From Telopea speciosissima (Eukaryota; Streptophyta; Magnoliopsida; Proteales; Proteaceae), in assembly GCF_018873765.1 (NCBI RefSeq), contig NC_057926.1, positions 34,642,946-34,706,945 on the forward strand: 64,000 nucleotides of DNA. The letters run 5' to 3'. The position numbers and the translations under genes were made by a program. Shown piece after piece: positions 1 to 10,809 of the stretch. The notes below the pieces were generated by a model. That model was not told the origin of the DNA, did no database searches, and worked only from the letters and a program-made list of their open reading frames with translations. The stretch's first letter is position 1, and the number at the start of each line of letters is the position of its first letter.

Positions 1-324
1 TATTTGACCTCTTAAGAGATGTCAATAAGAAAATCAATTTCTTAATTGATCAACATTTCACTTTGCAAAGACCTTCCAACACAACTTCTAGATTTTGTTG
101 CAACATATCTTATGCAAATCCAGTTTTCCATGCAAGAACGAAGCATGTCGAAATCGACTTCCATTTTATTGAGAAAAAGTAGCAAAAGGGAATCTAGTTG
201 TTTGATTTATATCAACTAAAGATCAACTGACAGAAATATTCACCAAACCGTTATCTACCATAAGGTTCAACACTATCTTAGCCAACCTCAAGGTGTCATC
301 ACCCCCCTTGAGTTTGAAGGGGAG
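1..324 (+). pseudogene. Ty1/copia polyprotein C-terminus, RNase H remnant
   Basis: Translation of about 110-320 gives the familiar copia RNase H tail: NPVFHARTKHVEIDFHFI, then a degenerate stretch, then an IFTKPL-like motif and PPLSLKGSIR just before the LTR. The reading frame changes near position 180, where an expected 'EKVAKG' becomes a stop, so this copy is dead. Upstream domains lie outside the window. The family assignment is established knowledge; the decay is seen directly. Confidence 0.75.
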
Positions 325-594
325 TATTAGAGGAAATCTCACCTTCATGGCTCATCCCCAGCTCGACAAAATCCTTTGTGATAAGATCAAACACACCCAG
401 CTCAGCAAGAGCACATGTGATAAAACAAAATATGGCAAGTGGATTAGTGATAAGGATTGTACATTCAAACATTCATAGTGGATAAATAACAGCTTTCCGT
501 ATGCATAAGTTGGAGTTACAACCGAACCACGTAAAACCCAGTCTCCCAATTCTTCTCTTTCTCTCACTTTTTCTATCCTTATCAATCATGAACT
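325..594 (+). repeat. copia 3' LTR
   Basis: A purine-rich tract (GAAGGGGAG, 316-324) lies directly before TATTAGAGG, a mutated form of the usual TGTTAGAG LTR start. The LTR appears to end at CTTATCA (594), because the following AACTCCCAACCCTATT is shared with the 3' flank of UGT copy 2 near 18248 and is therefore host sequence. The partner 5' LTR is outside the window. Confidence 0.55.
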
Positions 595-754
595 CCCAAC
601 CCTATTTCCATAAAAATAAAAATAAAAAGTGAAAAATACCATAATAGGATTCTCTTGTAAAATAGAATCCAATAGTAGGATCAAATCTTATTGTCAAAAG
701 AGGATCTCTTTCCACAATCGTAAAGAGAAACATGGGTCCAAAATACTATAATGG

Positions 755-2164
755 CTAATGGGTCCTCCATTTCTGTGCCACCTCAGAGAGTGACTGTGTT
801 GAAGACCCTTCTTCACTTAACACTCTGGCTGATGCATCCTTGAGCTCCCTCATCCTGCTTCTTACCCTCTGCCCTTCTTCTCCTTCCATTAGACTCCTCA
901 CCACCTTTGCAATCTCTTCTCTACCAATAATTCCATCTTCTCTCTCTTTGGGCCTGAGTGCCACCTTCATGTCCTCCACTAGCATCACTGCATTCATCCT
1001 TTGCTCTGCATAGAGTGGCCAAGCAATCAAGGGCACACCATGGACAATGCTCTCCAAAGTTGAGTTCCACCCACAATGAGTCAAGAACCCTCCGGTCGAG
1101 CCATGGTTTAGTACTTGGATCTGAGGAGCCCATGAGGGTACCACAAGCCCTCTTCCTTTGGTCCTCTTCAAGAACCCTTGTGGTAGGTGTGAAAATGGAT
1201 CCTCAATGCTTTGGGAATCAAAGAAGTTGGCATTCATAGAATTATGAGATGGGCTTCTAGTAACCCATAGAAATCTTTGTTCACTTTGTTCCAATCCCAA
1301 GGCCAATTCATTCAACTGCTTTGGTGACAAAACTCCTCCACTTCCAAATGAAACAAACAGAACAGACCCATCTGGTTGATCATCCAACCATTTGAGGCAC
1401 TCATTTGGATCACCCTCATCTCCTGAACCGGTCCTTATGAGCGGTCCAACCGGATAAATCTGTAACTCTCCGCCTTCCATAAAAGCCTTGATTGCTCCCG
1501 GTTCCAAATCCATGAAGCTATTCAATAAAATACCATCAGCCGATACAACACGTCTAGATAGGTTAAGCATACATGAATAGGCCTCATTCTTTCGATCCTG
1601 AATTGGGTCGAACAAATCACTTCCATGAACCGGTACACACCCGGGTAATTTCACCGGTTCAGGTAGATCTCTATACTCACAAGAGTACATCTCATCTAGC
1701 TTTGGCAAATAAAAGGACAACCATAATGACATAGCTGGACCGGGAAAGAAGAGGTAAGAGAAAAGCTTGAATTCGTTGGCAACTTCCAATGCATCAAGGC
1801 CAAAGTGATCAACAACTAAGGCAGAGAGACGAGAAGTGGTACTTATTAGGTCCTTAAGTACCTCACGAAGAGCGGGAAGACAACGAGTAATGGTGAGACA
1901 AATGCGAACTTCGGGACGTACATCGGAGGAGAGATCATCAAGATTAACAGGTGGGAGTAACACAGAATTTATGGTTTTGGGGAGGGAATGAAGGACTTCT
2001 TTCTGGGCTTTGGAGAGAGGACCATCGCATGGGATAATGAAGGTAACTGAGAAGTTGTGATAAAGAACGAGTCGTTTTGCAAACTCGGCTAGTGGAATGA
2101 GGTGACCCATCCCTGGTGAGGGTAGAATCACTATGTGTGCAGCTTCTTCTGCTTCTTCTCCCAT
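755..2164 (-). CDS. UGT72B-like UDP-glucosyltransferase, copy 1
   Basis: Intronless 469-residue family-1 glycosyltransferase, the usual length. It begins EEAAHIVILPSPGMGHLIP, with the probable catalytic His at residue 21 (GMGH) and its Asp partner at residue 119 (VVDHF). The PSPG sugar-donor box spans residues 345-388, with WAPQ at its start, HCGWNS in the middle and YAEQ at the end; the final Gln is typical of UDP-glucose users. The N-terminal half forms the acceptor pocket. Overall sequence resembles hydroquinone glucosyltransferase (arbutin synthase) and UGT72B1, so a cytosolic enzyme glucosylating phenols or monolignols is expected; the substrate is inferred. The ATG sits in CACCATGGG, 58 bp from a TATA box. 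Oddities against the sister copies are VVDHFG in place of VVDLFG and a three-residue gap near residue 237. A foldback MULE lies just upstream. Confidence 0.93.
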   Translation of the reverse strand: MGEEAEEAAHIVILPSPGMGHLIPLAEFAKRLVLYHNFSVTFIIPCDGPLSKAQKEVLHSLPKTINSVLLPPVNLDDLSSDVRPEVRICLTITRCLPALREVLKDLISTTSRLSALVVDHFGLDALEVANEFKLFSYLFFPGPAMSLWLSFYLPKLDEMYSCEYRDLPEPVKLPGCVPVHGSDLFDPIQDRKNEAYSCMLNLSRRVVSADGILLNSFMDLEPGAIKAFMEGGELQIYPVGPLIRTGSGDEGDPNECLKWLDDQPDGSVLFVSFGSGGVLSPKQLNELALGLEQSEQRFLWVTRSPSHNSMNANFFDSQSIEDPFSHLPQGFLKRTKGRGLVVPSWAPQIQVLNHGSTGGFLTHCGWNSTLESIVHGVPLIAWPLYAEQRMNAVMLVEDMKVALRPKEREDGIIGREEIAKVVRSLMEGEEGQRVRSRMRELKDASARVLSEEGSSTQSLSEVAQKWRTH

Positions 2165-2221
2165 GGTGATCAGGATTTGGGTCTAGAATTGGTGTGAGGA
2201 GAGATCTGAAGCTAAAGTTGG

Positions 2222-2229
2222 TTAATATA
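2222..2229 (-). promoter_or_regulatory. TATA box of UGT copy 1
   Basis: On the minus strand this reads TATATTAA inside CTGTCTATATTAACC, 58 bp upstream of the start codon. The same motif at the same spacing occurs upstream of the other two UGT copies. In this copy homology to the sisters breaks about 30 bp further upstream, where the MULE is inserted. Confidence 0.7.
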
Positions 2230-2260
2230 GACAGTGGGGGCTTATTTTGCTTTATTTGAT

Positions 2261-3558
2261 GGGGGCAATTACTATCACTACCCTACACTTAGCCTATATT
2301 TACTAAAATTACCCTATCTTAAACTTCTTTTCTGAAACTACTCTGCTTTTAAACTTTTACATCTCCTTCTACCCTCATGTTTTTAAATACCCAGATTGCC
2401 CTTCCTTTTCACCTAGTAACTTGCTAATCTATTTAACCTACTATTCATCTTCTACTTTTTACTATTTTTATTCTTAAAATAGTAAAAAATGAAGCACTCA
2501 CCCACTTCTTCTCTCCCGTTTTTTACTCCATTCAATGTTTTTTTTTGTTGTTTTTTCTTCAATTTTTCTATGTAATTAATTTTTTATTCAACATTTCATC
2601 CTCATCGTTCTTCAAACAGATCATGGATCTAAGTATCGGTATCGTGTCGCCCGTATCGGGCGATGTACCGGTTTTGTTAGTCACCAATACCGATACCATG
2701 CTGATACTGTATCGGTAGCATGGTATGACAAGGGGTAAAATGGTCAGAGAACTCATTTTTTAAGGAAATTCAAGGGTAATTTTGCCCGATACAGGCGATC
2801 CTGGCCGATACCGTACCGGTATCGTATCGATTTTGTTGGTTACCGATTGACCGTGCACTAAAACCATGGAACAGATCAACTCTCATCAAAAATAGTAAAA
2901 AGTAAATTGAATAAAAAGAGGAAGAGAGAGAAGTGGGGTGTTTTGAAGAGAGTCTATCTGTTCCATGGTTTTAGTGCACGGTTTCGGAACGGGTATCGAT
3001 AACCTGCAAAATCGATACAGTATCGGCCTGGATTAGCTGTATCAAGCAAAATTACCCTTGAATCTCCTTTAAAGTGAGTTTTTTTTTTTAACCATTTTAC
3101 CCCCTTTTCGTACCATGCTACCGATACGGTATCGGCACGATATCGGTGACTAGCAAAACCGGTACGTATTGCCCTATATGGGTGATACAATACCAATACT
3201 TAGAACCATGATCTGTTCGAAGAAGAACGATGAGGATGAAATGTTGAATAAAAAATTAATTAAATAGAAAAATTGAAGAAAAAAAAAACCGAACAGAATA
3301 AAAAATGGGAGAGAGAAGAAGTGGGTGGGTACTTTCACTATTTTAATGACAAAAATAGTAAAAAGTAGAAGATGAATAGTAGGTTAAATAGATTAGCAGG
3401 TTACTAGGTGAAAAGGAAGGGCAATCTGGGTATTTAAAAATATGAGGGTAGAAGGAGATGTAAAAGTTTAAAAGCAGGGTAGTTTTAGAAAAGAATTTTA
3501 AGGTAAGGTAGTTTTAATAAATATAGGCTAAGTGTAGGATAGTGATAGTAATTGCCCC
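2261..3558. mobile_element. Foldback Mutator-like element, non-autonomous
   Basis: The ends are inverted: GGGGGCAATTACTATCACTA at the left and its reverse complement ending ...AATTGCCCC at the right. The arms run about 2261-2876 and 2956-3558, each roughly 600 bp, around a loop of about 79 bp. A perfect 9-bp direct repeat TTATTTGAT flanks the element (2252-2260 and 3559-3567), the hallmark length for Mutator elements. The corresponding sites upstream of UGT copies 2 and 3 lack the insert. No coding capacity is visible; the short ORFs inside are products of the palindrome. Each arm also carries a shared inner segment rich in TATCGG/CCGATA words. Confidence 0.88.
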
Positions 3559-3660
3559 TTATTTGATTTGTTTAGGGTGAGTCAGTGGCTGGCCAACCTA
3601 CTGAGAAAAGAGTGTGGAACGTGAAAGGAATGGAAGGCCTACCTTTACATAAAAAATTGT

Positions 3661-3848
3661 ATCCGACTCCTTTACTTCTGCCTGTCCGGAACTGCCGTGT
3701 GCCCCCACACACAAGTGCGACTGAAAGTATCGCCTTATCTCCATTTGGGCAAGGCGCTTGAGTAGAGATACGATAATCTATTCTGCCTTATTTATGTTTG
3801 AGGTGCACACGAAAGTAGGGGCAGGCGAAAGTAAAGAGTCGAATTGAA
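3661..3848. mobile_element. MITE with imperfect terminal inverted repeats
   Basis: The left end ATCCGACTCCTTTACTTCTG pairs, with some mismatches, with the reverse complement of the right end (ATTCGACTCTTTACTTTCGC), and similarity continues inward for about 50 bp. Paralogous block B near 52015 lacks it. The target-site duplication is unclear, so the superfamily is not assigned. Confidence 0.5.
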
Positions 3849-4195
3849 ATTTGAGTACCTGGGGTTGATGCCATGTGAAAACACAAGAACACAAGTGACC
3901 AATCTGTCATCCATTACAACTTTCCCAACTAATTATATTCAAACTAGAAGATTTAAGTGCTTCTAGGTCAATTGTGGCTATACCCACTCAATCCATATTA
4001 AAAGATATAATCTTTAAATATTAATTAATTTAATATTTATTTATTGTTTTCATTTGCTTACATACGTAACTTTTACATGTAAATCCAAGGACAAACAAAA
4101 GTAAAGGATCCAAGAGAATCAAGTGATATATTTAGAAACACAATCAAAATGGATACACACCTGGAAAGTTAAACTGAAATACGAAAAGTTATAAT

Positions 4196-5491
4196 GTGCT
4201 ACCTGCAGAAGGAGATCATGGCAATTGCGTTGAAGAGGACCCATTGGTGGTGGGGCTGACGTCTGAAGGAGATAACGGAAACAATCACAAGAGCGATCTG
4301 GAAAGGGGTATCTTGGAGGTGGGTGAACCCTCGTCGGTTTGTGCGCATGTGGAGGGGGGTGCAGCAGGTGGTAATGCTCCCCAAGTTGCTGCCAAGGATG
4401 GCGTTTCACTGCCTATAATGGTGGTTTTGAGTGGAGAAGAGGTTATCCGACAGCCGGCCAAGGTGGCAAGGGGATGAAACAAATTTCGCAAGTTCAAGAT
4501 TCAAATTTAAATTTTGAAACCTTTGGAGAGAATAGAGGAAAGTCGGTTATTGTTGATAACGATTTTGCATTGTTGGTGGACTTGGAGGAGGATTTGTTGG
4601 AGTCCAATAGTGAAGATATTGGTGCTAATTTGTTAGGTGAAGATTTGTCTATCAAAGATATTAATCTTCTTGATCGCATTGTGGATTCTCATACGGTTGT
4701 AGATGAAGATGATGACAATCAATATGGAGATTTTATTGCAAAAAGGAATATAGGATTTAAAAATAATGATGAGGTGGAGATTGAGTTGGGAAAGGACTCA
4801 TTAATTTCAAATAAGGATTTTAAAAGTAACGAGGAGGTGGAGATTGAGTTGGGAAAGGAGAGGAGTCTTTATGTTCAAATATGGAGCGATCTTCTCACGT
4901 AGGTGGGTCGGATGGAGTGGATTCGGGCCTAAATATGGGTATGGGTTCTGCTTGTGTATCTGGGTAAGATGTGTGTGGGTGGGATCATGAGGAGATGCAA
5001 GGTGGGTGGACTCAGGTCTTGGGTCGGAAAAATTGTGATGGCCGTAGGAATGCCCCTCGAGGTGGTTGTATGTGTGGCCGTATGGCAACTCCAGTTATTG
5101 GTAGAACTCGTCGTCAAAAGAAGGCAAAGCCTGGTGTTAAAGCGGTGGACACGGCAGTAGAACAACCCTTGGTTGAAAAGGAGACTTCATCTCCCTTTTC
5201 ACCAGAGGAGGAGGCTCTTTTGGCTCGTGTGGCTTTTGATCGGCCTGGTGTATATGCTGAAATCCCCCGAAGTTCGAATAGGACAAGGACCCCTTCGGTG
5301 CTCCTGGCAAATCCCCCGTAGGCTTGTTTTATTATTTTTCTCGGGTAAGCCCTCGCCAATATGGTTTAGGACTGAGTTCCCCCTTTTTAAGCTTGAACTT
5401 TCTTTGTCAGTATTCTGTCATAGGCTTTTTTGCCCCCTTTTATATATTCAATAAAATTGCTCTTTTCAAAAAAAAAAAAAAAAAAAAAAAA
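4196..5491 (+). mobile_element. Poly(A)-tailed retro-insert, LINE-like
   Basis: Ends with AATAAAATTGCTCTTTTC followed by a run of about 24 A (5468-5491), typical of a retrotransposed RNA. It interrupts block A at AAAAGTTATAAT, where block B is continuous. It contains three decayed reading stretches: 4196-4474, a very acidic one at 4474-4902 with the unit EVEIELGK repeated twice, and 4971-5321 with a basic RTRRQKKAK patch. I do not recognise the protein; a LINE ORF1 product is the best guess from the basic patch and poly(A) tail. No target-site duplication was found. Confidence 0.45.
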
Positions 5492-5563
5492 CCCTACTTT
5501 TATCTTGTTTTTTGAACATCCTCAAATTGTCAAATATAATATATATCTCTTTCCTAATTAATT

Positions 5564-7719
5564 GGTCCAGTTCAAGCCTGCACACAAGAGAATTAGGAGG
5601 CAGAGTGGATGAATGCCCCAGAGTTGGTAGGGGGCATTTTTCGATGCCTAGGTCAGATCTTAGAGAACAATAGTTAACGGAGCAAGAGGAAGAAGGTTAG
5701 TAGCAGAGCTCAAGGATGAACAAGATAGAGTGAGTCGGATAAGAGTGAACTTACCTTCTTCTGAGTATTGTTGCCCTATTTATATTGTCCTTCCGGAATG
5801 TCCCTTCTATCCTCTTGATCACGTATTCCTTAGGTAGGTGGGAGATCTGAGCGGTAAGGGTTAACGGAATTTGTGTGTACTTGAACTAGTTTTGTCAGGA
5901 GTTACCCCACTTGTAGGCCACGTGTAAAGTTCCTCATTCATGGATTTGGCGTGAGGGGCCGAGAGCTGGAGGCTTAATAAGTACCTTTGGCCCTATTTCA
6001 TGGGCTACTTTTATCTCAGGTCCATTACACATGTCGCCTTATCATTGCAAGTCAGAACCTATGTGTATCATATGTCCCCCACTCCTTCGAGTCTTGTAAA
6101 GAGTCGATGGAGTAAAATGGATTTTTTTTTTTTGAAAAATGAGGTGCTGCTGTTAGGGGTACATGGTATGTGGTGAGTGATGGTTTGCCGATCAGCTGTT
6201 GGTATATCATAAGTCCCCTACTCCTTCGAGTCTTGTAAAGAGTCGATGGAGTATAATTGGAATGGGGTTGAGCTTGTTTGCTGGATTTTTCTACTGTCGA
6301 TGTTATTGTAGTCATAGGAAGGACTTGCTTGTTGTTTGGCTCATGGGCGCGCTATTTTGACCCAATTAGCTGCTGTCGAATAGATTGATGTTGCTTTTGG
6401 TGAGGCGTGGGTGTAGAATCTTGTGTCTTGTGGGGTTGGGTCAACTCCAACATCGGTCTTTTATGCGGGTCTGGCGAGTGTTATGGCCTAGTAGTTGGTT
6501 CCTCTGGAGTTGCTCCTATAACTCTTGAATTCTTTTGGCTAGATCTAGCTAACTTTCTCTTTCTAGAGTTTGCTCTAGGAGGATCTATTTCTGGTGGTTT
6601 TGTCTTTTGGTCGCTTCCAGTTAGTGTCGACTGCTGATATTGTTGTTAATCATATCCCTTTGGCGCTTGTTATTGAGATTGCTGCCGATCATTATCAATT
6701 TGTTTCCACCAATCGGTTTTGGCTCGATCAGGGCAATCTTTGAGATCAGATTGTCCGCGGGATGGTGAGTGGTGTATTTTCCAGATTTGTTAGAATCTGA
6801 TCGGCTGTATGCCTCTTCCTGCATATGTTGGCTACGATAATGATGGTCGTGAGTTTTGCTTCCTGATTGTTCCTGATTTCATCGGATCGCCTCCATTAAG
6901 AATTCAAGTTTCCAGTCCATTGCAATGAATTGGCCTTGGGTGACCGGAGTATCTAGATTAGTATCAATGTTGGAGGAGAGGTTCCTCATGTTGGCTGTGG
7001 TTGCCTTAATTATGAGAATTCATTGGTGGCCAGATAGTTGGATGGGTATCTGCCATCATTAGAGCAGAATCTATGATCTTTGGTTGGAGTTTGTTCTTCC
7101 TTTCGTTGTTACGAATAGTCATCTCCGATAGATCTTTGTCCTACTACTATTTTCCCATTAAGCCCTACAGTGGGTGCCAATCTGTTGCTAGTGATATCTA
7201 TTGGGGTCCGGTTCAAGCCTGAACACAAGAGAACCAGGAGGCATAGTGGCTGAGTAGCTCAGACTTGGTTCCTGGGGGAGGGACTCTTCGATGCCTAAGT
7301 CAAATCTCAGAGAAACAACAGTTAATGGGGCCAGAGGAGGAAGGTCAGTAGTAGAACACAAGAATGAACAAGATGGACTGAGTCGGATCAGAGTGAACTT
7401 ACCTTCTTCTGAGTATTGTTGCCAAATTTATATGGTCCTTCTGGAACGTCTCTTTTTTTCCTCTAGATTGCGCATTCCTTAGGTAGGCGGGAGATCTGAG
7501 CGGTAACGGTTAACAGAATTTGTCCGTAGCTGAATTGGTGTTGTCAAGAGTTATCCCACTTGCAAGCCACATGTAAAGTTCCTCGTTGTTGGATTGGCAT
7601 GAGGAGCCAAGAGCTGGAGGTTTAATATGGACCTTTGGCCCGTATTTCATGGGCTACTTTTGGCTCAGGTCCATTACACGCGTCGCCTTATAATTGGGAG
7701 TCAGATCTTATATGTATCA
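5564..7719 (-). mobile_element. Non-autonomous LTR retrotransposon, about 2.15 kb
   Basis: Two direct repeats, 5564-6070 and 7183-7719, share long stretches such as GAGTGAACTTACCTTCTTCT and end TG...CA at the right-hand copy. Read on the minus strand, the right copy is the 5' LTR: its end (..AACA) is followed by GATTGGCACCCACTG, a plausible primer-binding site, and a purine tract GGAGTGGGGGACATA precedes the other LTR. The interior (6071-7182) has no recognisable gag or pol. The left LTR lacks its first roughly 27 bp. Block B lacks the element. TRIM/LARD-like in size, dependent on enzymes supplied in trans. Confidence 0.72.
6066..6257. repeat. Repeated purine-tract segment inside the LTR element
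   Basis: ACTCCTTCGAGTCTTGTAAA and the adjoining GAGTCGATGGAGTA occur twice, around 6078 and 6218. The repeat takes in the segment next to the polypurine tract, so a second PPT-like site lies inside the element. Confidence 0.6.
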
Positions 7720-7731
7720 GGATGCACATTA

Positions 7732-9057
7732 ACTTGATCCAACATAAAGAAAAATAAATAGAAGTAACAATGACAATGATGAGGGAAGAAAGCATGATGC
7801 ATGACCCCAAATTAGTAGATTACATTGAGCTAAATTTTGTTATATAGAAATATAAAATTCATTCTCTTGGGAAGGAGGGGAGAAAACGATTTCTTTCTTT
7901 TTGGAGTCGTCACATAGATAAGGGTCTATGATCCTTAAATGTCTCCCCCTTGTGGGGGGAGGGAGTTGACAATAATGAATAGGGTAGAAGTATGCTCAGA
8001 TGTTTGGGTAGGTTTAAGATTCTGGGCTGGAAAGGTGTTAAGCACCCAAACCACCTAGCTAAGGGCTGGTACTTATGTGTAGACCATTCCTAAGCTTATT
8101 AGTATTGCTAACTCGTCTTGTACACTAGCATGCATTGTAAAACAATAAAACATCATGTAGAGCAAATTTATAGTAAAATAGTAAAACATCATGTAGAGTA
8201 AAGCAACAAATCTAACCCTAATCCAAGTTGAGAAATTGGAAAGCGGATTAAGCATGTGAGAGAGCATGTGCATTTAACATGAATATGGTATGAAAGAAAT
8301 ATTATAAAAATGGGGTTGTGGGGAGGGGGGAATTAAACTTAAACATCACTTCGTCAAGTTGCCTACTTATCCTGGATAGGGATCAAGTCAAATGTAGTTC
8401 GGGATAAGTGTGTGTGTGTGTATGGTGTACCGAACTTGAGCACCTTGTCAAACTACCTACGTACTCTCGATGGGGATTAGGTCAAATGTAGTTCCCAATG
8501 ATTACCTTGGGGATGATTGGATGATTATAGATTGGGGGGATAGAACTTGAGAATCACTTAGTCTAGTTTGCCTACATACTCTAGATAAAGATCAAGGGTG
8601 TACTACAAATATGACATCTAAAATATTACATGCAATATATATGTTTTGTGAAATTCTTTTGGAAAAAGCAGGCATCACAACATCGTATTCAGTAGTATTC
8701 TTTAAAAAATCTGCACTATTACAATGTGCCAAGGGTTTTGAAAATATACATGTATATGTATTATACTATTCTAACATGATAATGATATGCATAATTTAAA
8801 ATACTTTGAAAGAACTCCTTATTAAGGCTAAACCCTAATCTAGGTCCTTAAGTAGTCTAATTATCTACATTTAATTAAACTAATTGGATAAATGAATTAA
8901 AATAGGAAGGAGAGAAACAAAGACATGGCCAAAAAGGCCTTGCATATTCAGTCTACGAAGTTCTGATGCTCCTACAATGATCCTAGTAGAATTCCGACTC
9001 TCAAGGGTATTTTGTGATTTTCTCAATAGATTCCCCTATCCCGTTGAAATCTCTAAA
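7732..9057. other. Intergenic part of block A with LTR-like motifs
   Basis: No gene is visible. The words GGAGTCGTCACATAGATAAG (about 7902) and AAAGGTGTTAAGCACCC (about 8031) resemble conserved internal words of gypsy-type LTRs and recur in block B (about 53251) and, decayed, near 12840-12975. A module of about 95 bp (CACTT..TCAAGTTGCCTAC..GGGATCAAGTCAAATGTAGTT) is repeated near 8345, 8440 and 8545. Origin as an old gypsy LTR is inference. Confidence 0.4.
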
Positions 9058-9374
9058 GGGTTGTTTGTTTAACAAGGACTTAAGTGGGGTGGGAAAGTGC
9101 TGATGTGGCACTTCAAAATCCCAGCCCAACCTTGTTTGGTTAACTTGGGGTTATTAACTTACAAAAGCTCAAGGAACAGCATTAAATGCTTTGTTTGCTG
9201 ATTGGCACTTGAAAATCCCACCCCATATCCTATCCATTCTACTACAAAATTGGTGGGACTTTGGTTACTGTTTAAGGGAAAAGTAAATATCCTACCTCTA
9301 TTCCCCAACCCACCACACTGTGGGACCCAATCCAACAACATTCCCACCCCAGCCTCCCCATCAAACAAACAACC
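9058..9374. mobile_element. MITE, about 317 bp
   Basis: Inverted ends GGGTTGTTTGTTT and AAACAAACAACC bound a segment absent from block B, where CAATCTCTAAG continues straight into ACAAATGGGA. The flanking duplication is degraded (CTCTAAA versus TTTAAAA), so hAT membership is only likely. The short ORFs inside have no family match that I recognise. Confidence 0.6.
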
Positions 9375-10798
9375 TTTAAAAAAAATGGGATGCAAGGGTT
9401 TCAGATTTGTTTCTAGATTTTAGGCCTTCCCCAAAGCTTTGGGGGTTCTGATGTTTGTTGAAATGAGTAGGGGAGAGCCCAATTTATTTGAAACCATAGA
9501 GGAGTGGCATTTTTGGCATTACCATAATGGTGACACTACCAGGGAGACCTAGCGGTGCCACCAGTAGGGTACCACGTGGCACCCTCTGGTTGAATCAAAA
9601 CCGAGAATCCCTGATTCTAGCTGCTTTATTAGCTGACCATGACAAACCTTATATCGTTGAAAAGGTATTTTTAAGTACTATCCAATGATGAAGAGATCAA
9701 TCACAAATTTGACCGAGAAAATAGTCAAAAACTGCTCAAAGATGATATTTTATGAAATAAGGGCCAAACTATGCCATATTCATACCAAATTATGGATTCA
9801 GGCTTGAAATGGTACAACAAAGCTATCTAGTTTCGGCCAATTCTTATAAGATTCGAACACTCAATTCACCCTAGGAGTAAAACATTCATTTTTCATTTAC
9901 GATTCTTGAGAGCAAAGTTGGACTGACATCACCAAGGTTTCGAGGGTTCTTTTGGGTGAGAAAATTCAATGTCTATACCATGTTAAGTTGCTCAAAAATG
10001 TATATCTTTCCAATTTTGGTAAACTTTGGATTTGATTGGTCTAAGTCTACCTATGATCAGTTGTCATAGCCTCATACTACCCATTCAGGGGTAGACCTAG
10101 GGCCTGATGTAGAGATGGTTTCCGAAGAATTCTTAAGTCAGTTGGACCGACAAAAGTCCACCCGATCAGGTCGAAGATATTAATTTTCCAGCTCAACTTC
10201 TAATGGCCATAACTTTTCACTAGGATCATAATACTTTTTCGAAAAGGGAAGCTAGTGCATTATAGGCTGGTCAATAAATAAATTAATTGGACTAACTTTT
10301 TGGAGCCAAACTCACTTAATTTGCCTAACTCGAGCTCATTCGGTGGACTGCCATGACCAATTGGTTGACTGGGTGATCACTCGACTAAGTTGTTGAACTA
10401 TTCAAACACATACCAGTTGACCGCTTCTTCTCGACTAACCCGGTCAACTAGTTAATCATCCGATCATGTCCAGTTGCTCACTATGAGGTACTGTATGATG
10501 GTCATCTTGTCAACTACCATCATGATCTGGTTAACCGGATCCTATTTTCTAGGTTTAGTCCTTTGACCTTTCTGTACTCAGAAGAAGACTGCATCTTCTC
10601 CGTTCAAACTTCGATTGTCTTGATTCTTTTTTTGTTAGAAAGTTAATTCAATTACCTTCATTCCTCATGTTTTGTACAGTTTCAGATATCGTCAAATTCT
10701 AATTAGATACATTCCAAAGAACCATATGAAGTCGTTGCTTCACTCACAAATGTACAATTGATAGTTTCATCACTCAAGTGTGGACTAACACTAGGGTA
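9375..10798. other. Intergenic, no gene seen
   Basis: 9375-10315 is the distal part of block A and matches 54330-55300. The remainder is AT-rich with short CGACT/GTTGAC-rich words and holds no supported gene. Confidence 0.5.
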
Positions 10799-10809
10799 AA
10801 GTCAACCTC

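Larger units (their letters stand above)
3849..10315. repeat. Segmental duplication copy A (5' flank of UGT copy 1)
   Basis: Host-like segments at 3849-4195, 5492-5563, 7720-9057 and 9375-10315 match, in the same order and orientation, block B at 52016-55300 upstream of UGT copy 3. Examples are AAACACAAGAACACAAGT at about 3878, TTGAACATCCTCAAAT at about 5513 and AAATTTTGTTATATAGAAAT at about 7832. The gaps between matching parts are transposon insertions listed separately. No gene is visible in the block. Confidence 0.75.

Noticed and set aside
958-1239. Open frames on the opposite strand of the UGT genes (also near 18720, 19538, 47740, 47858)
   Set aside because: They are antisense shadows of conserved UGT codons, repeated in each copy, without family features.
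2954-3196. 80-codon frame inside the foldback element
   Set aside because: It lies in the palindromic arm of the MULE and reads TATCGG-type repeats, not a protein family.
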